Of a DNA stretch of 64,000 nucleotides, positions 1 to 11,425 are shown in pieces; position 1 is the stretch's first letter, and the number at the start of each line of letters is the position of its first letter. This stretch comes from Pararge aegeria (taxonomy: Eukaryota > Arthropoda > Insecta > Lepidoptera > Nymphalidae). The notes beneath the pieces were generated by a model. That model searched no databases and had not been told where the DNA came from. It saw only the letters and a list, made by a program, of their open reading frames with translations. The translations under genes and the position numbers were made by a program. Location of the stretch: assembly GCF_905163445.1 (NCBI RefSeq), contig NW_024396996.1, positions 1 through 64,000 on the forward strand. Reading direction: 5' to 3'.

Positions 1-1441
1 ATTGTACCCCGCACAGGGGGGAGGTACGGGTAGGTAGTGACGAAAAATAACGATACGGGACTCTTACGAGGTCTCGCAATCGGAATGAGTACACTTTAAA
101 TATTTTAACGAGGTAAAATTAAAGGGCATTGAGGGTCTGGTGCCAGTGGTGGTTGATTAGATCCACACACTATACTTTTTATAATTATGTGGCGTTATGT
201 CTCTATAAAAGTGGTGGTCTTTTATTATGTTATTTATTAATGGTATTTTTTTAATATCATATCAATATTGTACCCCGCACGGGGGGAGGTAGGGGGGTAG
301 GTAGTGACGAAAAATAACGATACGGGACTCTTACGAGGTCTCGTAATCGGAATGAGTTTCTGCGACTACCATTGTTTGTCGCGGGTAACGGGGAATCAGG
401 GTTCGATTCCGGTGAGGGAGCCTGAGAAACTGCTACCACATCCAAGGAAGGCAGCAGGCGCGCAAATTACCCACTCCCTGCACGGGGGGGGAGGTACGGG
501 TAGGTAGTGACGAAAAATAACGATACGGGACTCTTACGAGGTCCCGTCATCGAATAATCAATACACGAACTGCCCACACACTTGTAAATATAGACGCGCA
601 AGATCGTTACACGAACCGCTTACCATTATAGTAAACTACTATGCAAACACACATAACATATACGCAATAAGAGAACTTTAAATTGGAGATTTTACCCTAC
701 CACACCCGTCTGTCTCATTCTGAAAACTATTCAAAATAATTGCTATTTTTCATTCTCATTCAAATATAAATAATAGTAAATAATATATAATTTTTGACTG
801 AACTGAACCCAAGTGCCCGGCCTGTGGCCGGGCACCCCTCGTATTCATGTTCTAACCTAACCTAACCTAAATCTAGTTTTGACACCTTTAGACTTTAGAT
901 TCAAGATTTAATGTGAATATATGCATTAATAAAAACTCATTACTATTTTAATACTAGTTATGCTGCTGTTGATGCACTGATGAAAGCCAGATAGCTAGAT
1001 CAGTGTTTAGTTAGTCGTAGTTGCCGGTGGGCTGAGGTCTAAAGGAATCCAAACTAGTTTTAAAAGGTTTGGATAGGTTAGGTTAGGTTAGAACATGAAT
1101 AAGACGGGTGCCCGGCCGCAGGCCGGTCACTTAGGTTCAGTTCCGTTTAAAAAAAAAAAACAAAAAACAAAACGTACCAATACAAAGTACTCTTATTCAT
1201 ATTAGAAGATATTGTAAAATAACAATTAATTTAATTTTTTTTTTTTTTTTTCACTTACACATTAGGCCCGTCGCGCCGCGCCACTACTATATGGGGCGAA
1301 GGTGCGAAGTCGACGGCGACGACAAAGTACCGAGTCTAAGGAGACTGATGGCGGCGCCACACAGTGGCGTTATGTCTCTATAAAAGTGGTGGTCTTTTAT
1401 TATGTTATTTATTAATGGTATTATTTTAATATCATATCAAT
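1..1441 (+). repeat. Satellite unit 1 (A-B-C-D-E)
   Basis: Standard unit of 1441 bp. B starts at 267 and the D inverted-repeat element spans 800-1143. It carries the variant pair gcgcaaatt and gaggtcccgtc, and the A variant aaattaaaggg. B has the private variant ccattgtttgtcgcgg where other units read ccattgtctgtcgcgg. Confidence 0.95.
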
Positions 1442-1600
1442 ATTGTACCCCGCACAGGGGGGAGGTACGGGTAGGTAGTGACGAAAAATAACGATACGGG
1501 ACTCTTACGAGGTCTCGCAATCGGAATGAGTACACTTTAAATATTTTAACGAGGTAAAATTTAAGGGCATTGAGGGTCTGGTGCCAGTGGTGGTTGATTA
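1442..1600 (+). pseudogene. 18S rRNA-derived fragment in module A, up to a degenerate 530 loop
   Basis: It follows the order of eukaryotic 18S rRNA: gaggt..tagtgacgaaaaataacg, atacgggactctt, aatcggaatgagtacacttt, taacgaggta, ggtctggtgccag. After gtgccag the universally conserved continuation is cagccgcggtaa, but here it reads tggtggttgatta. A 10-bp insertion (acgggtaggt) also splits gaggtagtgacg. Loss of the 530 loop argues against any ribosomal function. An equivalent fragment lies in every A module. Confidence 0.85.
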
Positions 1601-1707
1601 GATCCACACACTATACTTTTTATAATTATGTGGCGTTATGTCTCTATAAAAGTGGTGGTCTTTTATTATGTTATTTATTAATGGTATTTTTTTAATATCA
1701 TATCAAT
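1442..1707 (+). repeat. Module A (reference copy)
   Basis: 266 bp. The first about 160 bp resemble 18S rRNA from the gaggtagtgacg region through gtctggtgccag. The remaining about 107 bp are AT-rich and contain ctataaaag. This tail (ggcgttatgtctctataaaa onward) is repeated at the end of module E. Module A is found in two tandem copies in units 5, 6, 9 and 10 and is missing from units 18 and 20. Confidence 0.9.
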
Positions 1708-1990
1708 ATTGTACCCCGCACGGGGGGAGGTAGGGGGGGTAGGTAGTGACGAAAAATAACGATACGGGACTCTTACGAGGTCTCGTAATCGGAATGAGTT
1801 TCTGCGACTACCATTGTCTGTCGCGGGTAACGGGGAATCAGGGTTCGATTCCGGTGAGGGAGCCTGAGAAACTGCTACCACATCCAAGGAAGGCAGCAGG
1901 CGCGTAAATTACCCACTCCCTGCACGGGGGGGGAGGTACGGGTAGGTAGTGACGAAAAATAACGATACGGGACTCTTACGAGGGCCCGTC
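1708..1990 (+). pseudogene. 18S rRNA-derived fragment in module B
   Basis: Clear 18S rRNA order on the plus strand: tctgcgactaccattg, cgggtaacggggaatcaggg, ttcgattccgg, gagggagcctgagaaac, ctaccacatccaaggaagg, cagcaggcgcg.aaattaccc, actccc.gcacgggg, gaggt..tagtgacgaaaaa, cgatacgggactctt. The block starts with a partial copy (1712-1798) and jumps at 1798/1799 from ggaatgag back to tttctgcg, an internal tandem step of 203 bp. Relative to functional 18S it has expanded G-runs and a 10-bp insertion. Equivalent copies occur about 43 times in the window. The 61-71 codon antisense open frame and the 67-codon sense open frame in each copy are by-products of rRNA sequence. Confidence 0.88.
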
Positions 1991-2241
1991 ATCGAATAAT
2001 CAATACACGAACTGCCCACACACTTGTAAATATAGACGCGCAAGATCGTTACACGAACCGCTTACCATTATAGTAAACTACTATGCAAACACACATAACA
2101 TATACGCAATAAGAGAACTTTAAATTGGAGATTTTACCCTACCACACCCGTCTGTCTCATTCTGAAAACTATTCAAAATAATTGCTATTTTTCATTCTCA
2201 TTCAAATATAAATAATAGTAAATAATATATAATTTTTGACT
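1991..2241 (+). repeat. Module C, AT-rich spacer (reference copy)
   Basis: About 250 bp from the end of the 18S-like block (cccgtcatcgaataatc) to the start of the D inverted repeat. It has no ORF of note and no RNA fold or known family that I recognise. Its first 20 bp could be a very degenerate continuation of the 18S match. Its end (aataatatataat) is the breakpoint of the truncated subunits in units 4, 9 and 28. Confidence 0.75.
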
Positions 2242-2254
2242 GAACTGAACCCAA

Positions 2255-2277
2255 GTGCCCGGCCTGTGGCCGGGCAC
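2255..2277. other. Perfect GC-rich hairpin in the left arm of module D
   Basis: A 10-bp stem gtgcccggcc pairs with ggccgggcac around a TGT loop. The same hairpin is in most units. In unit 24 (35342-35364) one base change in the left half (gtgcccagcc) breaks the stem. Confidence 0.85.
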
Positions 2278-2549
2278 CCCTCGTATTCATGTTCTAACCT
2301 AACCTAACCTAAATCTAGTTTTGACACCTTTAGACTTTAGATTCAAGATTTAATGTGAATATATGCATTAATAAAAACTCATTACTATTTTAATACTAGT
2401 TATGCTGCTGTTGATGCACTGATGAAAGCCAGATAGCTAGATCAGTGTTTAGTTAGTCGTAGTTGCCGGTGGGCTGAGGTCTAAAGGAATCCAAACTAGT
2501 TTTAAAAGGTTTGGATAGGTTAGGTTAGGTTAGAACATGAATAAGACGG

Positions 2550-2572
2550 GTGCCCGGCCGCAGGCCGGTCAC
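2550..2572. other. GC-rich hairpin in the right arm of module D
   Basis: Stem gtgcccggcc with ggccggtcac around a GCA loop, with one C:T mismatch. In unit 21 (31373-31395) the left half reads gtgaccggcc and pairs perfectly. Confidence 0.8.
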
Positions 2573-2585
2573 TTAGGTTCAGTTC

Positions 2586-2885
2586 CGTTTAAAAAAAAAA
2601 AAACAAAAAACAAAACGTACCAATACAAAGTACTCTTATTCATATTAGAAGATATTGTAAAATAACAATTAATTTAATTTTTTTTTTTTTTTTTTCACTT
2701 ACACATTAGGCCCGTCGCGCCGCGCCACTACTATATGGGGCGAAGGTGCGAAGTCGACGGCGACGACAAAGTACCGAGTCTAAGGAGACTGATGGCGGCG
2801 CCACACAGTGGCGTTATGTCTCTATAAAAGTGGTGGTCTTTTATTATGTTATTTATTAATGGTATTATTTTAATATCATATCAAT
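2586..2885 (+). repeat. Module E: A-run, T-run and CpG-rich segment (reference copy)
   Basis: About 300 bp. An A-run with interspersed C, about 80 bp of AT-rich sequence and a T-run (lengths vary among units) are followed by a CpG-rich stretch (ggcccgtcgcgccgcgccac and onward). Next comes a small dyad cgccac-aca-gtggcg, then the AT-rich tail shared with module A. I do not recognise its source. The A-run and T-run face each other and could pair. Confidence 0.8.
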
Positions 2886-4329
2886 ATTGTACCCCGCACA
2901 GGGGGGAGGTACGGGTAGGTAGTGACGAAAAATAACGATACGGGACTCTTACGAGGTCTCGCAATCGGAATGAGTACACTTTAAATATTTTAACGAGGTA
3001 AAATTTAAGGGCATTGAGGGTCTGGTGCCAGTGGTGGTTGATTAGATCCACACACTATACTTTTTATAATTATGTGGCGTTATGTCTCTATAAAAGTGGT
3101 GGTCTTTTATTATGTTATTTATTAATGGTATTTTTTTAATATCATATCAATATTGTACCCCGCACGGGGGGAGGTAGGGGGGGGTAGGTAGTGACGAAAA
3201 ATAACGATACGGGACTCTTACGAGGTCTCGTAATCGGAATGAGTTTCTGCGACTACCATTGTCTGTCGCGGGTAACGGGGAATCAGGGTTCGATTCCGGT
3301 GAGGGAGCCTGAGAAACTGCTACCACATCCAAGGAAGGCAGCAGGCGCGTAAATTACCCACTCCCTGCACGGGGGGGGAGGTACGGGTAGGTAGTGACGA
3401 AAAATAACGATACGGGACTCTTACGAGGGCCCGTCATCGAATAATCAATACACGAACTGCCCACACACTTGTAAATATAGACGCGCAAGATCGTTACACG
3501 AACCGCTTACCATTATAGTAAACTACTATGCAAACACACATAACATATACGCAATAAGAGAACTTTAAATTGGAGATTTTACCCTACCACACCCGTCTGT
3601 CTCATTCTGAAAACTATTCAAAATAATTGCTATTTTTCATTCTCATTCAAATATAAATAATAGTAAATAATATATAATTTTTGACTGAACTGAACCCAAG
3701 TGCCCGGCCTGTGGCCGGGCACCCCTCGTATTCATGTTCTAACCTAACCTAACCTAAATCTAGTTTTGACACCTTTAGACTTTAGATTCAAGATTTAATG
3801 TGAATATATGCATTAATAAAAACTCATTACTATTTTAATACTAGTTATGCTGCTGTTGATGCACTGATGAAAGCCAGATAGCTAGATCAGTGTTTAGTTA
3901 GTCGTAGTTGCCGGTGGGCTGAGGTCTAAAGGAATCCAAACTAGTTTTAAAAGGTTTGGATAGGTTAGGTTAGGTTAGAACATGAATAAGACGGGTGCCC
4001 GGCCGCAGGCCGGTCACTTAGGTTCAGTTCCGTTTAAAAAAAAAAAAACAAAAAACAAAACGTACCAATACAAAGTACTCTTATTCATATTAGAAGATAT
4101 TGTAAAATAACAATTAATTTAATTTTTTTTTTTTTTTTTCACTTACACATTAGGCCCGTCGCGCCGCGCCACTACTATATGGGGCGAAGGTGCGAAGTCG
4201 ACGGCGACGACAAAGTACCGAGTCTAAGGAGACTGATGGCGGCGCCACACAGTGGCGTTATGTCTCTATAAAAGTGGTGGTCTTTTATTATGTTATTTAT
4301 TAATGGTATTATTTTAATATCATATCAAT
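2886..4329 (+). repeat. Satellite unit 3 (standard)
   Basis: 1444 bp, A-B-C-D-E. It has the variant pair gcgtaaatt and gagggcccgtc, as in unit 2. Confidence 0.95.
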
Positions 4330-6561
4330 ATTGTACCCCGCACAGGGGGGAGGTACGGGTAGGTAGTGACGAAAAATAACGATACGGGACTCTTACGAGG
4401 TCTCGCAATCGGAATGAGTACACTTTAAATATTTTAACGAGGTAAAATTTAAGGGCATTGAGGGTCTGGTGCCAGTGGTGGTTGATTAGATCCACACACT
4501 ATACTTTTTATAATTATGTGGCGTTATGTCTCTATAAAAGTGGTGGTCTTTTATTATGTTATTTATTAATGGTATTTTTTTAATATCATATCAATATTGT
4601 ACCCCGCACGGGGGGAGGTAGGGGGGGTAGGTAGTGACGAAAAATAACGATACGGGACTCTTACGAGGTCTCGTAATCGGAATGAGTTTCTGCGACTACC
4701 ATTGTCTGTCGCGGGTAACGGGGAATCAGGGTTCGATTCCGGTGAGGGAGCCTGAGAAACTGCTACCACATCCAAGGAAGGCAGCAGGCGCGTAAATTAC
4801 CCACTCCCTGCACGGGGGGGGAGGTACGGGTAGGTAGTGACGAAAAATAACGATACGGGACTCTTACGAGGTCTCGTAATCGGAATGAGTTTCTGCGACT
4901 ACCATTGTCTGTCGCGGGTAACGGGGAATCAGGGTTCGATTCCGGTGAGGGAGCCTGAGAAACTGCTACCACATCCAAGGAAGGCAGCAGGCGCGTAAAT
5001 TACCCACTCCCTGCACGGGGGGGAGGTACGGGTAGGTAGTGACGAAAAATAACGATACGGGACTCTTACGAGGGCCCGTCATCGAATAATCAATACACGA
5101 ACTGCCCACACACTTGTAAATATAGACGCGCAAGATCGTTACACGAACCGCTTACCATTATAGTAAACTACTATGCAAACACACATAACATATACGCAAT
5201 AAGAGAACTTTAAATTGGAGATTTTACCCTACCACACCCGTCTGTCTCATTCTGAAAACTATTCAAAATAATTGCTATTTTTCATTCTCATTCAAATATA
5301 AATAATAGTAAATAATATATAATATATAATGTGGTCTTTTATTATGTTATTTATTAATGGTATTTTTTTAATATCATATCAATATTGTACCCCGCACGGG
5401 GGGAGGTAGGGGGGGGTAGGTAGTGACGAAAAATAACGATACGGGACTCTTACGAGGTCTCGTAATCGGAATGAGTTTCTGCGACTACCATTGTCTGTCG
5501 CGGGTAACGGGGAATCAGGGTTCGATTCCGGTGAGGGAGCCTGAGAAACTGCTACCACATCCAAGGAAGGCAGCAGGCGCGCAAATTACCCACTCCCTGC
5601 ACGGGGGGGGAGGTACGGGTAGGTAGTGACGAAAAATAACGATACGGGACTCTTACGAGGGCCCGTCATCGAATAATCAATACACGAACTGCCCACACAC
5701 TTGTAAATATAGACGCGCAAGATCGTTACACGAACCGCTTACCATTATAGTAAACTACTATGCAAACACACATAACATATACGCAATAAGGGAACTTTAA
5801 ATTGGAGATTTTACCCTACCACACCCGTCTGTCTCATTCTGAAAACTATTCAAAATAATTGCTATTTTTCATTCTCATTCAAATATAAATAATAGTAAAT
5901 AATATATAATTTTTGACTGAACTGAACCCAAGTGCCCGGCCTGTGGCCGGGCACCCCTCGTATTCATGTTCTAACCTAACCTAACCTAAATCTAGTTTTG
6001 ACACCTTTAGACTTTAGATTCAAGATTTAATGTGAATATATGCATTAATAAAAACTCATTACTATTTTAATACTAGTTATGCTGCTGTTGATGCACTGAT
6101 GAAAGCCAGATAGCTAGATCAGTGTTTAGTTAGTCGTAGTTGCCGGTGGGCTGAGGTCTAAAGGAATCCAAACTAGTTTTAAAAGGTTTGGATAGGTTAG
6201 GTTAGGTTAGAACATGAATAAGACGGGTGCCCGGCCGCAGGCCGGTCACTTAGGTTCAGTTCCGTTTAAAAAAAAAAAAACAAAAAACAAAACGTACCAA
6301 TACAAAGTACTCTTATTCATATTAGAAGATATTGTAAAATAACAATTAATTTAATTTTTTTTTTTTTTTTTCACTTACACATTAGGCCCGTCGCGCCGCG
6401 CCACTACTATATGGGGCGAAGGTGCGAAGTCGACGGCGACGACAAAGTACCGAGTCTAAGGAGACTGATGGCGGCGCCACACAGTGGCGTTATGTCTCTA
6501 TAAAAGTGGTGGTCTTTTATTATGTTATTTATTAATGGTATTATTTTAATATCATATCAAT
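4330..6561 (+). repeat. Compound satellite unit 4 (A-B-B'-C, then B-C-D-E)
   Basis: The 203-bp 18S-like step is duplicated (two copies ending near 4775 and 4978). The following C is joined directly to the AT-rich A tail at about 5322-5331, removing D, E and most of A. A full B-C-D-E then follows from 5384. The first part has gcgtaaatt and the part from 5384 has gcgcaaatt. The same arrangement recurs in unit 9. Confidence 0.93.
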
Positions 6562-8271
6562 ATTGTACCCCGCACAGGGGGGAGGTACGGGTAGGTAGTG
6601 ACGAAAAATAACGATACGGGACTCTTACGAGGTCTCGCAATCGGAATGAGTACACTTTAAATATTTTAACGAGGTAAAATTTAAGGGCATTGAGGGTCTG
6701 GTGCCAGTGGTGGTTGATTAGATCCACACACTATACTTTTTATAATTATGTGGCGTTATGTCTCTATAAAAGTGGTGGTCTTTTATTATGTTATTTATTA
6801 ATGGTATTATTTTAATATCATATCAATATTGTACCCCGCACAGGGGGGAGGTACGGGTAGGTAGTGACGAAAAATAACGATACGGGACTCTTACGAGGTC
6901 TCGCAATCGGAATGAGTACACTTTAAATATTTTAACGAGGTAAAATTAAAGGGCATTGAGGGTCTGGTGCCAGTGGTGGTTGATTAGATCCACACACTAT
7001 ACTTTTTATAATTATGTGGCGTTATGTCTCTATAAAAGTGGTGGTCTTTTATTATGTTATTTATTAATGGTATTTTTTTAATATCATATCAATATTGTAC
7101 CCCGCACGGGGGGAGGTAGGGGGGGGTAGGTAGTGACGAAAAATAACGATACGGGACTCTTACGAGGTCTCGTAATCGGAATGAGTTTCTGCGACTACCA
7201 TTGTCTGTCGCGGGTAACGGGGAATCAGGGTTCGATTCCGGTGAGGGAGCCTGAGAAACTGCTACCACATCCAAGGAAGGCAGCAGGCGCGCAAATTACC
7301 CACTCCCTGCACGGGGGGGGAGGTACGGGTAGGTAGTGACGAAAAATAACGATACGGGACTCTTACGAGGTCCCGTCATCGAATAATCAATACACGAACT
7401 GCCCACACACTTGTAAATATAGACGCGCAAGATCGTTACACGAACCGCTTACCATTATAGTAAACTACTATGCAAACACACATAACATATACGCAATAAG
7501 AGAACTTTAAATTGGAGATTTTACCCTACCACACCCGTCTGTCTCATTCTGAAAACTATTCAAAATAATTGCTATTTTTCATTCTCATTCAAATATAAAT
7601 AATAGTAAATAATATATAATTTTTGACTGAACTGAACCCAAGTGCCCGGCCTGTGGCCGGGCACCCCTCGTATTCATGTTCTAACCTAACCTAACCTAAA
7701 TCTAGTTTTGACACCTTTAGACTTTAGATTCAAGATTTAATGTGAATATATGCATTAATAAAAACTCATTACTATTTTAATACTAGTTATGCTGCTGTTG
7801 ATGCACTGATGAAAGCCAGATAGCTAGATCAGTGTTTAGTTAGTCGTAGTTGCCGGTGGGCTGAGGTCTAAAGGAATCCAAACTAGTTTTAAAAGGTTTG
7901 GATAGGTTAGGTTAGGTTAGAACATGAATAAGACGGGTGCCCGGCCGCAGGCCGGTCACTTAGGTTCAGTTCCGTTTAAAAAAAAAAAAACAAAAAACAA
8001 AACGTACCAATACAAAGTACTCTTATTCATATTAGAAGATATTGTAAAATAACAATTAATTTAATTTTTTTTTTTTTTTTTCACTTACACATTAGGCCCG
8101 TCGCGCCGCGCCACTACTATATGGGGCGAAGGTGCGAAGTCGACGGCGACGACAAAGTACCGAGTCTAAGGAGACTGATGGCGGCGCCACACAGTGGCGT
8201 TATGTCTCTATAAAAGTGGTGGTCTTTTATTATGTTATTTATTAATGGTATTATTTTAATATCATATCAAT
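6562..8271 (+). repeat. Satellite unit 5 (A-A-B-C-D-E, 1710 bp)
   Basis: Module A is tandemly duplicated (6562 and 6828, a 266-bp step) and B starts at 7094. The first A has aaatttaaggg and the second aaattaaaggg. It has the variant pair gcgcaaatt and gaggtcccgtc. Confidence 0.95.
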
Positions 8272-9981
8272 ATTGTACCCCGCACAGGGGGGAGGTACGG
8301 GTAGGTAGTGACGAAAAATAACGATACGGGACTCTTACGAGGTCTCGCAATCGGAATGAGTACACTTTAAATATTTTAACGAGGTAAAATTTAAGGGCAT
8401 TGAGGGTCTGGTGCCAGTGGTGGTTGATTAGATCCACACACTATACTTTTTATAATTATGTGGCGTTATGTCTCTATAAAAGTGGTGGTCTTTTATTATG
8501 TTATTTATTAATGGTATTATTTTAATATCATATCAATATTGTACCCCGCACAGGGGGGAGGTACGGGTAGGTAGTGACGAAAAATAACGATACGGGACTC
8601 TTACGAGGTCTCGCAATCGGAATGAGTACACTTTAAATATTTTAACGAGGTAAAATTAAAGGGCATTGAGGGTCTGGTGCCAGTGGTGGTTGATTAGATC
8701 CACACACTATACTTTTTATAATTATGTGGCGTTATGTCTCTATAAAAGTGGTGGTCTTTTATTATGTTATTTATTAATGGTATTTTTTTAATATCATATC
8801 AATATTGTACCCCGCACGGGGGGAGGTAGGGGGGGGTAGGTAGTGACGAAAAATAACGATACGGGACTCTTACGAGGTCTCGTAATCGGAATGAGTTTCT
8901 GCGACTACCATTGTCTGTCGCGGGTAACGGGGAATCAGGGTTCGATTCCGGTGAGGGAGCCTGAGAAACTGCTACCACATCCAAGGAAGGCAGCAGGCGC
9001 GCAAATTACCCACTCCCTGCACGGGGGGGGAGGTACGGGTAGGTAGTGACGAAAAATAACGATACGGGACTCTTACGAGGTCCCGTCATCGAATAATCAA
9101 TACACGAACTGCCCACACACTTGTAAATATAGACGCGCAAGATCGTTACACGAACCGCTTACCATTATAGTAAACTACTATGCAAACACACATAACATAT
9201 ACGCAATAAGAGAACTTGAAATTGGAGATTTTACCCTACCACACCCGTCTGTCTCATTCTGAAAACTATTCAAAATAATTGCTATTTTTCATTCTCATTC
9301 AAATATAAATAATAGTAAATAATATATAATTTTTGACTGAACTGAACCCAAGTGCCCGGCCTGTGGCCGGGCACCCCTCGTATTCATGTTCTAACCTAAC
9401 CTAACCTAAATCTAGTTTTGACACCTTTAGACTTTAGATTCAAGATTTAATGTGAATATATGCATTAATAAAAACTCATTACTATTTTAATACTAGTTAT
9501 GCTGCTGTTGATGCACTGATGAAAGCCAGATAGCTAGATCAGTGTTTAGTTAGTCGTAGTTGCCGGTGGGCTGAGGTCTAAAGGAATCCAAACTAGTTTT
9601 AAAAGGTTTGGATAGGTTAGGTTAGGTTAGAACATGAATAAGACGGGTGCCCGGCCGCAGGCCGGTCACTTAGGTTCAGTTCCGTTTAAAAAAAAAAAAA
9701 CAAAAAACAAAACGTACCAATACAAAGTACTCTTATTCATATTAGAAGATATTGTAAAATAACAATTAATTTAATTTTTTTTTTTTTTTTTCACTTACAC
9801 ATTAGGCCCGTCGCGCCGCGCCACTACTATATGGGGCGAAGGTGCGAAGTCGACGGCGACGACAAAGTACCGAGTCTAAGGAGACTGATGGCGGCGCCAC
9901 ACAGTGGCGTTATGTCTCTATAAAAGTGGTGGTCTTTTATTATGTTATTTATTAATGGTATTATTTTAATATCATATCAAT
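8272..9981 (+). repeat. Satellite unit 6 (A-A-B-C-D-E, 1710 bp)
   Basis: Same structure as unit 5, with A copies at 8272 and 8538 and B at 8804. The variant acttgaaattgg (G at 9218) is shared only with unit 10, 7097 bp downstream. Confidence 0.95.
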
Positions 9982-11425
9982 ATTGTACCCCGCACAGGGG
10001 GGAGGTACGGGTAGGTAGTGACGAAAAATAACGATACGGGACTCTTACGAGGTCTCGCAATCGGAATGAGTACACTTTAAATATTTTAACGAGGTAAAAT
10101 TTAAGGGCATTGAGGGTCTGGTGCCAGTGGTGGTTGATTAGATCCACACACTATACTTTTTATAATTATGTGGCGTTATGTCTCTATAAAAGTGGTGGTC
10201 TTTTATTATGTTATTTATTAATGGTATTTTTTTAATATCATATCAATATTGTACCCCGCACGGGGGGAGGTAGGGGGGGGTAGGTAGTGACGAAAAATAA
10301 CGATACGGGACTCTTACGAGGTCTCGTAATCGGAATGAGTTTCTGCGACTACCATTGTCTGTCGCGGGTAACGGGGAATCAGGGTTCGATTCCGGTGAGG
10401 GAGCCTGAGAAACTGCTACCACATCCAAGGAAGGCAGCAGGCGCGTAAATTACCCACTCCCTGCACGGGGGGGGAGGTACGGGTAGGTAGTGACGAAAAA
10501 TAACGATACGGGACTCTTACGAGGGCCCGTCATCGAATAATCAATACACGAACTGCCCACACACTTGTAAATATAGACGCGCAAGATCGTTACACGAACC
10601 GCTTACCATTATAGTAAACTACTATGCAAACACACATAACATATACGCAATAAGAGAACTTTAAATTGGAGATTTTACCCTACCACACCCGTCTGTCTCA
10701 TTCTGAAAACTATTCAAAATAATTGCTATTTTTCATTCTCATTCAAATATAAATAATAGTAAATAATATATAATTTTTGACTGAACTGAACCCAAGTGCC
10801 CGGCCTGTGGCCGGGCACCCCTCGTATTCATGTTCTAACCTAACCTAACCTAAATCTAGTTTTGACACCTTTAGACTTTAGATTCAAGATTTAATGTGAA
10901 TATATGCATTAATAAAAACTCATTACTATTTTAATACTAGTTATGCTGCTGTTGATGCACTGATGAAAGCCAGATAGCTAGATCAGTGTTTAGTTAGTCG
11001 TAGTTGCCGGTGGGCTGAGGTCTAAAGGAATCCAAACTAGTTTTAAAAGGTTTGGATAGGTTAGGTTAGGTTAGAACATGAATAAGACGGGTGCCCGGCC
11101 GCAGGCCGGTCACTTAGGTTCAGTTCCGTTTAAAAAAAAAAAAACAAAAAACAAAACGTACCAATACAAAGTACTCTTATTCATATTAGAAGATATTGTA
11201 AAATAACAATTAATTTAATTTTTTTTTTTTTTTTTCACTTACACATTAGGCCCGTCGCGCCGCGCCACTACTATATGGGGCGAAGGTGCGAAGTCGACGG
11301 CGACGACAAAGTACCGAGTCTAAGGAGACTGATGGCGGCGCCACACAGTGGCGTTATGTCTCTATAAAAGTGGTGGTCTTTTATTATGTTATTTATTAAT
11401 GGTATTATTTTAATATCATATCAAT
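9982..11425 (+). repeat. Satellite unit 7 (standard)
   Basis: 1444 bp with B at 10248. It has the gcgtaaatt and gagggcccgtc pair. Confidence 0.95.

Larger units (their letters stand above)
2242..2585. mobile_element. Module D: MITE-like element with about 80-bp inverted arms (reference copy)
   Basis: 344 bp bounded by gaactgaac at the left and its complement gttcagttc at the right. Each arm contains, in mirror order, a GC-rich hairpin (2255-2277 and 2550-2572), the word tattcatgttctaacc or its complement, and a three- to four-copy CCTAA/TTAGG tract. The about 180-bp centre is AT-rich and non-coding. Long inverted arms around a short non-coding centre fit a non-autonomous DNA transposon (MITE). 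I cannot see a clear target-site duplication, so the family and exact ends are uncertain. One copy sits in nearly every satellite unit, so it was captured before amplification. Confidence 0.7.
1442..2885 (+). repeat. Satellite unit 2 (standard, used here as reference)
   Basis: 1444 bp with A 1442-1707, B 1708 to about 1990, C to about 2241, D 2242-2585 and E 2586-2885. It has the variant pair gcgtaaatt and gagggcccgtc, and A variant aaatttaaggg. Confidence 0.95.

Noticed and set aside
257..507. Recurrent open frames of 61-71 codons on both strands (MDVVAVSQAPSPES... and MTKNNDTGLLRG...)
   Set aside because: They lie across 18S rRNA-like sequence and recur only because the repeat recurs. Their ends vary with G-run length, as expected of non-coding sequence.
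851..870. True telomere sequence
   Set aside because: Only three to four TTAGG-type repeats per arm, inverted relative to each other and internal to a repeat unit; not a terminal array.
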